From Hydractinia symbiolongicarpus (taxonomy: Eukaryota > Cnidaria > Hydrozoa > Anthoathecata > Hydractiniidae): a stretch of 64,000 bases of DNA. Location: assembly GCF_029227915.1 (NCBI RefSeq), contig NC_079879.1:3596001-3660000 (forward strand). Reading direction: 5' to 3'. The position numbers and the translations under genes are program-made. The notes under the pieces are model-generated. The model was not told where the DNA came from and did no database searches. It saw only the letters and a program-made list of their open reading frames with translations. How positions within the stretch are numbered: position 1 is the first letter of the stretch; each line of letters opens with the position of its first letter. Below are positions 39,601 to 48,023 of this stretch, in pieces.

Positions 39601-42600
39601 ACTGAATGTCATCAGGTTAAGTATTAATTTTTGTCCATTCTATATAATTTTAGTGTGTGAACAACACGGACAGGAATTGATGTTGTTTTGTCAGGTAGAA
39701 CAAGTTCGATGTTGCAGTCGATGTAAATCAACTATGACACATAAATTCCACGACTGTAACTTTATTCAAACGAATGAGGAAATCGAAAGAGCTCACATAC
39801 TTGATATGCAACAAGAGGTATGCTGTTGCTTCTAAATTGTACTGGTTCGAAGCCTTAGAAAGATAATATTTTAAGTAATTAAAAGAATATTAATCATCAG
39901 AACAAACGCTAATTTTATGAAATAATAAATATTTTGCTTCATGACGCATCATTAAGTAACGCTGAAAGACAAACATAACAAACATATCCTAACCTAAATA
40001 ATTTTCGCGCCTCTTCAGTTTTTAGTGTTGTTTATTTATGCGCAACTTCTAACTTAATGGAAGAAATTATTAGTGTTAAGTAAGTTTGGTGAGAATCTAA
40101 TTTGGTGGATAACGAAACAACGGAATTTCTTTTATCATTCGGGCAACAGTATTAGTTTTTTATATTAATTAACAGCCGGGATAAGCAGCACATTCATTTC
40201 CTAATGGTATTGTTATAAGTAAGCGTCCTGCGAAGGGGGTCCTAGTGCATTTAAAACTAGCGTTTAGGCTATGAAAAGCGTGCAAGAACAAAAACCGCTC
40301 AACTAGACATCTGCCTGAAACATCAATCCTATTCTCATGCTGAATGTTAAGCAGAAAGGATCGATTGACGCTTTTATAATCTTGGCATGACCCAACCCAA
40401 GACCGCTCTACCACAAAAATGTGGCGGATTTTTGTCAAAAACTTCCAGATCCGCTGAATTTTCTTTTTGGTCAAAGTTCTTCCCTTAAAATACACAAACT
40501 TGCAAATAATCACCTGTATTATCAAGTTTTGATTAAAAAAAATGTTTTGATTTTGCTCGCCTTAAATTCTTGCTCACCCTAATGTTCGATGTCTGTTTCG
40601 TGTAATATGTATTTTCGAAGCTCCTCTGAGCGAAAATTATCACAGAAATTAGTGGTATGGAAATAGTCATTTTTTATCTTCCTTTTTTTGTCTTTTATTA
40701 ATATGTTATTCTTTTCTTCTGTTTTTGTATAGTTGGATGAGTATATTGAAAATTATAGTAAAATCAGACAGGATGTTCAGAAGATAATGGAAGCTTTGAA
40801 GAAGAATACAGTTACGAGTAACGAAAATATAAGAAGATGTTTTCGAGAACTTCGAGCTGTTGTCGATGATGCTGAAAAAGAATTGATGAAAGAAGTTACA
40901 ACAATTCATGATTTTAAGTTGGACAGACTTCGTAAACAGTGCAGGTACAAAGAAACCTTCTAATTGACCGGGAGTCTCCAAAGTATGAGTCTTAGTCAGC
41001 TGTCTTGTTAGAAGATTTGGGTTAAATTATTACAAAAGTGTAATGTAGGTTTCGCAAATTTAACGAATTCTCGGCAAATTGTGAAAATTTGTCCTAAAGT
41101 TATCGTCGGTTTGGAAAAATAGATGCCAAAGAAAAGAAGGAAAGATCTCAGTTTTATTTGTTGTTGGGAATCACTCTTTACATCGAGGGTTTCGTTACTA
41201 TAAATGTTGACAAAAAAATCCCTGCAAATTTCCTTGCATAGGACGACTCACAGGGACACAGGACAAACTTAGACGTTAGTTTTACCAATTTCACGATTTT
41301 TTACTCGCAAATTAGATACTCTTGAAAATTAGTATTTTGAAGGTAAACTCTAAATTTTTGCGCAAGAAAAATTGTTATGTGGCTATTATATAAATAATTT
41401 CGGAATTGTTTTTAGTCACATGATTGAAGTAGCCAATGCTGGTATGATTATTAGTGAAAAGTGTGGAGAAGCATGCGAATTGGAGTATTTTGAAATGTTT
41501 GCTCACAAAAAGAAGTTGGAAGGTGAAATCTTGCAGGTGTGCAAAATCATGGAGAAGTGCTGTCCTGTGGAAAATTCAGATATGTTTGTACAGTTTCCCA
41601 ATCACGAAAGCATGTTAACATCGATCAAATTATGCGCGTACCTGGTAAGAGGTAAGCATGTGTGTCTGCTTTGTTTGGTTAAACGAGCAAAACATTCATA
41701 CATTTCAAAAAAGTCTTGTCTCTGTCTTTTCTAATCAAAGATGTTATGGTGCTTTTCAGGATTATGTACTTTCAGCAACATAATTGTGGGAGGGAGGGAG
41801 GGGGCATCATATTTCAGATATTTTACCACCTATTTCAATTTAACACCCGCATAGTAAGGAAACCCTGATAAAAACCTTCACTTCAACCTAACCCTAATTA
41901 TTCAGATCGGGAAGAAATGTTTAGTAGAATTGGGAAGTGAAAGAAAATGTATATTTCAATAAATATTTTAAACATCATAAGAAACACAAGTATGCATGTT
42001 TTAATAACCAAACCTCCTGAGTAGCATAATTTAAATAGAAAAAATTAACAAAACTAACCCTATCTATTCTATTACAACACCACTATATTATTAACACCCT
42101 CTTCAACTATTGACTGCTTAATAAATCCTCAGTACTCCTAAAATCAGGTCACTAAGAGACTTAAAAAATTAAAATTTTCTGGAAGGAAACATTGTGGTAG
42201 GAATGTCATTTATTATACTCAAGAAAGGCAATGCAAAGAGAAAATGCACTTCTTGCCAAAATAATTGATATGGATAAAAATGTTATTAAGAAATGGTTTT
42301 TTTTTTGCAGTTCCACCACCGCCATCCAATTTTAAATGCACCCTCAACGAAGATAGTGATGTTTTATTATCGTGGGATTTACCGAAGAATTTAAAATACA
42401 CTTACTTGCCAACTTTATATGCTGTGTACGCCAGTGTGGGTGAGGACACAATCTTTATGATTTCTGCTTGTCCAGGAAAATATCGTTTCTATGTTAATGT
42501 TTATTTCGCTCGTTTATATGTTAATAAATTTTTCAGTCGATTTTTGAATCAGAACTTTACACAAATAATCCAAATGAAAATCTGTAGCTGCGTGATTTTC

Positions 42601-42911
42601 GAAAATTAGGCTTCCTACGTGGAATTCAAACTTTTATTGTTTGACTTTTTATTTCATTAAAATAAAACAGAGACTTCGATATTTTTCTATTATAGTCATA
42701 TTTTCATATTCTGGTTTCAGGAGAAAACGACACATTTTTGCAAATACAGAAAGTAAGCCAAAAGAATTATGTAGTACCCTCGTCTCATTCTTCACTTGTG
42801 GATAAAAACCTAGTGCAGTTTCAGGTAGCAGCTATCAACATTATCGGCGAAAGTCAACCTTGCTTTCCGTTGTGTATTCGATTGGTGAAAACGAGAGAAC
42901 TGGAGGATTAA
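24607..42911 (+). CDS. TRIM-family protein: RING, two B-boxes, coiled coil, FN3
   Basis: Exons: 24607-24715, 37931-38344, 39654-39817, 40733-40944, 41416-41651, 42311-42439, 42721-42911; all donors and acceptors keep phase. Exon 1 encodes the first RING ligands (CKLC ... CNHIFC) and exon 2 the rest (ECIEKL ... ECPSC), so a complete C3HC4 RING is formed only by splicing. Exon 2 also encodes B-box 1 (CKHC, CSDC, CGSCSDKMH), exon 3 B-box 2 (CEQHGQEL ... CSRCK, HKFHDC), exons 4-5 an amphipathic coiled coil and COS-like helix, exons 6-7 one fibronectin type III domain ending in a stop with no SPRY domain. This resembles class I TRIMs (MID/TRIM36/TRIM46 group) lacking the terminal SPRY. Expected role: RING-dependent ubiquitin ligase, possibly microtubule-associated through the COS region. 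Start chosen at 24607 with AAAT-ATGG context; a second ATG lies five codons on. Confidence 0.8.
25260..26071 (+). mobile_element. LINE 3' fragment with (ATT)n tail
   Basis: An open frame to 25838 encodes the C-terminal region after the polymerase domain of a CR1/L2-like LINE (FLGVTFDQKMQWEKHI, then FPFRAAKVWNNLPDQVTCDG). The 3' UTR follows and ends in an (ATT)n run at 26046-26071. Coding starts mid-protein, so the copy is 5' truncated. A second copy of the same family lies at 52266-52720 on the minus strand with a near-identical 3' UTR. Confidence 0.8.
26072..27015. other. Intronic spacer without recognised gene
   Basis: Open frames here lack any conserved pattern. A C+G-richer stretch near 26086-26190 (GTATAAAGGCC... 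TCGGTCGGGCGGTC) looks like a repeat end but has no partner in the window. Confidence 0.4.
27016..28575 (-). pseudogene. Decayed DDE-type transposase-like ORF, C-terminal half
   Basis: On the minus strand an intron (28378-28268) joins a segment ending HYMNAYF to one starting NLREWVVANKEHC. Candidate acidic residues: FMDDKAKFPVGEPG, LFTDGGADH and NPAERCMS, spaced as in a D-D-E catalytic core. A Cys-rich C-terminus follows (MKCAVCGKERCIF). The frame is broken by a TAG at 27979-27981 where relatives I remember have a glutamate or glutamine, and by a one-base shift near 27855. I recall many uncharacterised cnidarian and sponge proteins of this type (motif PSSPxRH after the first Asp), usually multicopy, but cannot name the superfamily. 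Its likely upstream half lies at 32533-33165, beyond the Copia insertions. Confidence 0.55.
28783..28981 (-). repeat. Putative 3' LTR of the minus-strand Copia-type element
   Basis: On the minus strand a purine tract (ATAGAGGGAGAT) is followed at once by TGTTAATC, and the segment can end at GTTTAACA, giving TGTTAA...TTAACA inverted ends over 199 bp. The polypurine tract plus TG...CA ends downstream of RNase H fits a 3' LTR; no full second copy is present to confirm length. Confidence 0.45.
28982..31440 (-). mobile_element. Copia-type pol remnant: integrase end, reverse transcriptase, RNase H
   Basis: Minus strand, in order: integrase C-terminal region (KWHGPGTVIG at ~31370, VKHGGSYVRVHICRLQ), an acidic linker, the start of RT (KELTNWTTMF at ~30660), RT core (LDVKTAFL, PPKEANVIGVLWKLNKVMYG, catalytic HVDDFLWGG at ~30200), connection (LYADASFG) and RNase H (STLAAETLA, YTDNKSLYDA, WIPTKHQLADVLTEQGA) ending at 29272. 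Domain order IN-RT-RH is diagnostic of Ty1/Copia. A stop at AFL*G near 30420, a frameshift near 31390 and one near 29637 show it is dead. Gag, protease and the integrase core are absent: the sequence stops at 31440, where an oppositely oriented LTR begins. Confidence 0.85.
31441..31536 (+). repeat. Putative short 5' LTR of a plus-strand Copia-type element
   Basis: The segment starts TGTTAATTCTG and ends ATTTAACA, with inverted TGTTAA/TTAACA ends, and lies two bases before a primer binding site. At 96 bp it is short for an LTR, so it may carry an internal deletion. Confidence 0.45.
31538..31548 (+). other. Primer binding site matching initiator tRNA-Met
   Basis: TGGTAGCAGAG is the exact complement of the 3' end (CUCUGCUACCA) of animal initiator methionine tRNA, the usual primer for Copia-type reverse transcription. 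It lies just after the putative LTR and 190 bp before gag. Confidence 0.7.
31737..32545 (+). CDS. Copia-type Gag polyprotein, 3' truncated
   Basis: Open frame of about 270 Gag codons starting ATGGCAACAAC. It has the Copia Gag UBN2-like helical region (SWKNDLEIWQMF, then RAYILLTAANMSEEN) and a CCHC zinc knuckle (CHECESTRHFANKC, about residues 223-236). No stop or frameshift interrupts it, unlike the pol remnant beside it. Gag similarity ends near NEIHITLFAQKT (about 32550); the last ~25 codons of the open frame to 32618 are antisense to another element, so the protease that should follow is missing. It packages element RNA in virus-like particles in intact relatives; here it is a fragment. Confidence 0.75.
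32533..33165 (-). pseudogene. Likely N-terminal half of the DDE-type transposase-like ORF
   Basis: Two overlapping minus-strand frames: 32957-32718 and 32769-32533, joined by a one-base shift near 32725. The motif VTNALWTIDCNHDHINKKF resembles the DALWxxD segment upstream of the DDE part in the uncharacterised family described at 27016-28575. Same strand and expected order, with the Copia segments lying between, suggest one element split by insertion. Assignment is inference from memory of that family. Confidence 0.4.
33166..34049. other. Intronic sequence without recognised gene
   Basis: Several short open frames without conserved motifs. 33720-33880 contains GGCCTGA/TGATTTT-type words like those in the dispersed repeat that follows, so the repeat may extend left. 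Confidence 0.35.
34050..34520. repeat. Dispersed repeat, copy 1
   Basis: Matches 51505-52810 after removal of the two insertions there. Shared blocks: a GGGAATTAAGTTTGG region, AACAACAACA...GCTATTTGCTTG, several tandem ~55-bp subunits with ACATAAGCCGGCCTG and ATTATGTTCGTTC, and a right end ATTATGTATTTTCTGCC...GCGTTCATAA. No coding capacity. The internal subunits are a minisatellite; the class is unknown. Confidence 0.7.
34521..36061. other. Intronic AT-rich spacer
   Basis: No coding pattern, tRNA-like sequence or repeat with a partner in the window was seen. Confidence 0.4.
36062..36770 (-). mobile_element. LINE reverse transcriptase fragment
   Basis: Minus strand: QGSMLGPT near 36680, VPFADDTGLPRA near 36610 (catalytic ADD box), FEVMRYG near 36480, then DHKELKDLGVILSTNCSFHSH to about 36340. 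These are RT motifs 4-7 and the thumb of a CR1-like LINE. Frameshifts interrupt it and both ends are missing. Confidence 0.75.
37245..37585 (+). mobile_element. tRNA-derived SINE, full-length copy
   Basis: The 5' part has a degenerate A box (TTAGTGGTTATAACTC) and B box (GGTTTCGATTCC) about 35 bp apart. The body contains GGCGAGTAAATGTTA and GAAATTGGGGAGATGGCACA; the 3' part has TAGCTCAAAATGAGCATTA and GGTATATCCCTCG; the tail is (ATCT)n. The 5' half recurs at 47420-47578 and the 3' half at 52860-53035, which defines a three-part family of about 340 bp. Confidence 0.75.
37586..37930. other. 3' end of TRIM intron 1
   Basis: AT-rich intronic sequence with the acceptor TGCTTTATGTGTTTAG. An upstream in-frame ATG at 37912 exists but precedes the acceptor and is not the gene start. 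Confidence 0.5.
38345..39653. other. TRIM intron 2
   Basis: 1.3 kb of AT-rich intron; contains the paired words GGGGAATTT and GAATTCCCCC near 39025-39052, and no element I can classify. Confidence 0.5.
39818..40732. other. TRIM intron 3
   Basis: Contains at 40160-40450 a C+G-richer stretch that on the minus strand includes GTAGAGCGGTCTTGG and GTTGAGCGG words; it may be an old SINE but has no second copy here. Confidence 0.35.
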
Positions 42912-45066
42912 ATTTTCGCAAGACGCATAGCAGACCGAAAAATGGAAAATTTAAGTCAGAGAATTTTGTTATATAAAATTGAATAGGGCTTAGACGATAT
43001 TGTTGTTTTAATAGGCAATTTAATTCAAGGAAGTCAGGCGATTTGAAAATGACTAACCTGCCTAAGTCTTGTGATATTTTTATAAGACTTTCAGTTTGTT
43101 TTATTTTAAATTATTTTTTCTTATGCAATGATTAAATTTTCTTGTTTCCTATGGACAAATTAGGAATTTCCAAATCCATCGCAAAGCAAGACGTCGTCGT
43201 GCGTTCAAGCGGCAAAATGTTCAATGGAAACAGAAATGCACACTCAAATTTAAAATGGCGGCGATTCAAGCAAATTCATTGGTCGAAATGCATAAACCTA
43301 AGTCAATTCAAATTTATTTCGATTTGACCAACCAGCGGGCGCAAAAGCGCTCCTAAATATTGATCATTTTGTTGCGTGCGCCCTGAATCGACGTGCTAAA
43401 AGATTGAATTGGACTTTAGGCTTAATGTATTGAATCAGCTCATTTGATAATAAAAATGCGCAATGTATAATAGGTAATTGGCATGTTACATCAATACTCC
43501 AGCACCTGAAATCAAAATTGTGACTGATTTGAGAAAATGCTGCCTATTTTCTTTGTTCAAATCTAGAAAAAGTCGAGAGAACCCTGGGAAGTATATTTTG
43601 GGAAAAATTTATTAATTTGTGAAGGGACAGGGGTAGGGCGGTGCTTAATTGATGTATTATGTAATGTAATCAATGAAAATGCATTTGTTTTTAAATGAAG
43701 GTGAAATTATAGAACTTCTAGCCAAGTTCTAGACAAAACTTTAAGTATAAAGCATCTTAAGGAGGTTCATTTTAATTTGACGGAAGAACATATCTAATGA
43801 GTATGCAAATAACTTCTATATATCTCACACTAATATTCCGTGAGATTAAGAGGGTCAGATACAAGGGGCGAGGTCATCGTTCTAGTTTATTTTTAAATCT
43901 TATTTTTACTAATACACGTGATCAGAACTTTTTTAATTTTACATATTTTAAATTATTTATTTTTTAAACTCATTTTACCATTTTTTACCAAGTGTGTTTT
44001 TAGTATTTATATTTTTAGAAATAAACATATTTTTGTATTTCACAGTATCGTTGCTTGTCTATTTCAAACAAATTATTTACCGTGCACCATGTGCTATGAA
44101 GTTGTCTTTGGTAACCTAATTGTCGGTGGGAAGGGTCTCATTGAGGAGGATGAGGGTTTCTAATTTGAAAGTTTCTCATTTAAATTTTTTTTGACCTCTG
44201 TCAGAATGTTTATTTATTTCTTGTATTTCCCTGTGATGTTTTTGAAGACTTCATTTCTCATTTTCCAGTTTAACCAAAAATTTTTTTAATTTGGTTAATT
44301 TGATTGGGGAGGGTGGGTGGTTCTAATAAGAGGCAGTGGGCGGGTTTTCCAAATTTTATTTAATATGAGAACATGATTACAAATTTAGTCGGGTAGCAAA
44401 ATGTACCGAAATTTGATGTTGTCGAGCCCACCACTCCCAACAATTAGGCTATCATAACCTTGCTAATATTTGCTGTGCATTAGTTAAGTGAATATGTGTC
44501 CAAACTAGAAGATAATGCACTCCTCCTTTCTTTGGACATCTAAATTATGAAAATAAGAACATCTGAGAAACAATTTGTGAACCTTCTTTCCCTTGTTTTC
44601 TTCCTTTACGGGGCAAAATTAAAACATTTTTTCGGAGTTCTATGGTTATTTGACGAACAGCGGAAATCCCACCTCCCAGTACAAATTTTAATCCCATCTT
44701 ACTGTTAATGTTTCCAAACATTTAACGCGATGTGTCAATCTTCTTTGTGTTTTGAAAATTCATGACTATTCCGTTTTAAATCAGACAAAACGCAACCTCG
44801 TTTTAACAACAGTTTGTAGCCACCCTCAACCCTACTCTCAGAACATCTTGCTTTTTCGATGAATTTTATAGCGGTTCAAGAACCAAAGGAACCCTTGGCA
44901 CGAGGGTGAGCCACCCAGCTAAAAATCAGTTGCTCAAACCATAATAAATAAATAAGGAGACATTTTTGTTTGGTTTTCTTTTTCTTGTTTCCAAGGAAAC
45001 ATAACACAAAAATTTGTTTTGTCATTGTTTATCAAAAGTTCTTCAGCTTCATAAAAAAAGTATTAC
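42912..45066. other. Intergenic region after the TRIM gene
   Basis: No supported gene. Open frames at 43142 and 43918 lack conserved features. AT-rich with scattered G-rich words (GGGGAGGGTGGGTGG near 44307). Confidence 0.45.
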
Positions 45067-45138
45067 TACTTCGAGTGGGATTCGAACCCACGCATAGACT
45101 TGTTAACTGTCCTGCTCTACCATCTGAGCTATCGATGA
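45067..45138 (-). tRNA. tRNA-like sequence, probably a pseudogene or SINE head
   Basis: Minus strand: D-arm GATAGCTCAGATGGTAGAGC (A box) and T-arm GTGGGTTCGAATCCCAC (a perfect 5-bp stem and B box) with normal spacing. The anticodon arm contains GTTAAC but its stem has a mismatch and does not set the anticodon in the centre of the loop cleanly (GTT for Asn would be the guess). The acceptor stem has two mismatches and no CCA is needed. It is therefore more likely a decayed tRNA or tRNA-derived repeat than a working gene. Confidence 0.45.
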
Positions 45139-45546
45139 AGAAATACGTCATAGGGCATCAACTGAAGTGTATCGAATTTGAAATATCAAATCTAACTGCA
45201 AATCGATAACAGATTGAAATCGAACTCAACGACTGATTCAACAGTTTTCATTGTATTGCATCTTCGAGAAACTTTCAAACAAACAAACCAAACTTTTCTC
45301 GGTACGTTTTCCTTCCGTCCAACTTTCCACCAGATATTTGTCTACTATCACCCAATCATGAACCAATCAAATGTATGAGTTTGTGTATGCTGTGTACCCA
45401 GGGTTGAAAAATAAATAAATAAATATACGATTTTGTTTTTTATGTGATGAATTCGATGAGTTGCATTCAGCTAAAATAAAAAAAGATTTAAACTTTAAAA
45501 AGCAACTCCAAAAAATGAAATAAATCAATAAAATAAAAGTCTGTTA

Positions 45547-46585
45547 CCCACCAGCTCATCAAATTCAGCCCTCCATCCACCAATCTTTCAATTTGAAGCT
45601 TATTCATGTCACATGCAAAGATCTTTTCTAACTCCTCGTCAACTTCATCATCAAACGAAACAACATCATCATCTTTGTAATAACCTTGAAGCTCATTTGC
45701 AAGTTTAGGCTGCAATCCAAAGACAACACTGTCGTCTCTCCACCACGGTGTGCATGAAACAGACACGAACGGTATATCAGCTTTGCCAATAGTCAGTGGA
45801 ATTTCATTGCACCAGCGTAGAAAGTCCAAACATTCTCCAGGATCTTCATCTTCATCGTCACTCAGCTCGAAATCATCATCTGGTTCTTTTGCAATCTTTT
45901 CCATGGTAACTTTAACGCTCTCCTTCTCTGTCCTTTCGCACTGTTTAACTTCTTCTGAGTCATCAAATTCCTCCACCACGGAGGGAAATCCATCATCAAA
46001 AAGCGAAGCATCCTGTTGTTCTTCTTTGTTTTCGCCTTCAACTTCGTATCCAGTCTCGCGAGTTCTTTTCTTTAATCGCATGAAGACACCAAAAATCTTG
46101 AAGCAGCCTTTTTTGGTTAAGTGTGATGTAATTTCCATGGCTTTTTTCAGCTTGTACAACGGGTGAAAATTCTTCAGCCTTTCTTCTTTTTTTTGATGTT
46201 CGGCGAAAGAACTTCAAGATGGATGAAAATTTTCTCTTTTCTTTCAGTTCAACTGGGGTTTCAACATCGTTATCGACAATTTTCTTTCTTAATCTCAAAG
46301 ATTTAAAGATGCTTCTTTTTGCCAATGCACACTTTTCAGAGGAAACTAAAAATTGAAACCAAAGTGTCAAAAATATTGTCTTCAGATGTTTTAAAGTCGC
46401 ACAAACAAGAAAGTTAGTTACAGTAGCATTTTTGTTGGTGAAAAACTCAACATTAATCAGAATTACACAATAAAAGATAGTATTTAATAATTACCATTTG
46501 CCAGATACTGTTGACTGCGTTGAGACAAACCAACAGTTTCCTTCTCAATTTCCATTTTCGCCTTCAGTTCTGCGAAGTGCAACAT
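45547..46585 (-). CDS. Unrecognised acidic protein, frame broken at an A8 run, 3' partial
   Basis: Exon 1 (46585-46495) starts with ATG and encodes a short amphipathic helix (ELKAKMEIEKE). Exon 2 begins at 46345 and joins in phase. It encodes a very basic segment (SILKFFRRTSKK), a second basic segment (GVFMRLKKRTRE), a long acidic region (ELSDDEDEDPGECL) and a compact hydrophobic/Trp-containing end (RWCNEIPLT, SVSCTPWWRDDSVVFG, DEELEKIFACD). The frame changes once, at eight A on the coding strand (46194-46187), so an assembly indel, a polymorphism or slippage are possible; both sides look coding. The exon ends at a GT donor near 45547-45552 and the last exon was not found. I do not recognise the family. 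Confidence 0.45.
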
Positions 46586-46649
46586 GATTTCTATTTGCAG
46601 AAAGCAAAATGTTAGTTAAGTATATATGACGTCAAATAACTTTGTGACG

Positions 46650-46970
46650 TCAACAAATTATTGACGTTAGATTGCATTCACGTCCCCATAGCTTCTTTAC
46701 ATAAGCCTCCTCAAAGATCTCTGGTGTCGAGAATGGTTTGATTGAATACAGTCTGGCAATGCGCATATTACCACTCTCTTGTAATCTTTTATCCAAATGG
46801 AATTCCTTTTTAAAGACATTCATCCTCGATATAGTCAACCAGTAAGTCAGGTGACTTGCATACAGCTCCAAGAATAACCGTGTCGGATATGACGATATCG
46901 TTATTGTGACGCATGATATCTATTACCCGTTGTCTATCTGGCAATTTTATAATCGTGTTGTAGATGCACA
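46650..46970 (-). pseudogene. Short unrecognised coding remnant
   Basis: Two adjoining minus-strand frames with protein-like composition: one with RQRVIDIMRHNNDIVIS and SPDLLVDYIEDE, the next with FKKEFHLDKRLQESGNMRI and EIFEEAYVKKLWGREC. They would join by a one-base shift near 46822. It lies just upstream of the unrecognised acidic-protein gene and could be part of it or of a lost neighbour. Confidence 0.3.
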
Positions 46971-47419
46971 AAAAAGCAAGGGGACTAAGTTAGGAGGAAT
47001 AAAAAAACGGGCAAACCCGTGAATTTTCACAGGTGCAACCGCCTTTCAAGTTTATAACATTTACGTTTAAGATAGTAATCTCACTAGGATTTAATCTTTG
47101 ATTTCAAAATGGCTACGCTGCAATTTTATGTCACGGGAATGGAAATAGAATAAAACCGCAAGAAGACGAGTGCTGATATTAGAATTAAACATTTTGTTTA
47201 AAGACTTTAACACTTGGCGTGGATTCCATAATTAACAGCTAGTTTTTATAAAACGCGGTGGATAACACTTCTGTCGGTTACTGCTTTGTTAACATAATAA
47301 GGTTAAAAAATTCATGAACTGGGACTGCCATAACGATATCGCGAACTGGCTATACCATCCAAAAAAAATCCTACTTTTAAAGGTTATGGAAATGATTTTG
47401 TTCATTGTCTAACATGGTG
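46971..47419. other. Intergenic spacer
   Basis: AT-rich; nothing recognised. Confidence 0.4.
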
Positions 47420-47578
47420 TGGTGCGCAGGTTAGTGGTTATAACTCTTGCACTTTGTGTAGGAGACTGGGGTGCGATTTCCCTTGGCGGCGATTTAAATT
47501 GGGCGAGTAAATGTTATCATAGCGCCACATTAACTCAAATCATGTGAGAGAAATTGGGGAGATGGCACAATGCAAAAC
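47420..47578 (+). mobile_element. SINE, 5' half copy
   Basis: Same family as 37245-37585: GGTTAGTGGTTATAACTC, GGAGACTGGG...CGATTTCCC, GGCGAGTAAATGTTA and GAAATTGGGGAGATGGCACA are shared in order. Similarity ends after GGCACA, so the 3' half is missing. Confidence 0.7.
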
Positions 47579-48023
47579 ATGAGGCAATTTGTCGGATTTT
47601 TGCGTCAAAAGGGAAAGAAAGATCATGGTAACTTATGTTAACTTCAGATTCGGTTCTGTTCAAGAGCTAAAAACGTGCACAACAAATACACAAGAAAACA
47701 AGGTGTTCTTTTGTTAATTTTTAAAATACAATTTTTTTCCTCTTGTTTGGCATTAAAACCACTTCTTTCTTCTGATGGCGCCAATGCAACTGCTAGTTCA
47801 GCGCAGTAGGTTGGATGAAAAAGTGTTCCATCTCATACTCAATTTTTTTACAATACTTTTCTGTATCATTTCGTAATGTTCTTGTTTAGAGTTTATAACT
47901 GCTGACCAAACGCTATTCTCAAATGTTGAGAATGAAATGTTAAACATTGGTTACTATTAAAAATTGGTTACTATTTCAGCATCACCATCCATGATTGCAA
48001 CTGTTGCTTGGTCGTGTATAGTG
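47579..48023. other. Spacer downstream of GPN2
   Basis: AT-rich sequence beyond the GPN2 stop; no feature seen. Confidence 0.4.

Noticed and set aside
40169-40525. 118-codon minus-strand frame in TRIM intron 3
   Set aside because: Inside an intron, no homology seen; looks like transcribed-repeat sequence, perhaps a SINE without a second copy.
45750-46166. 138-codon plus-strand Ser-rich frame
   Set aside because: Antisense of the acidic Asp/Glu codons of the minus-strand gene.
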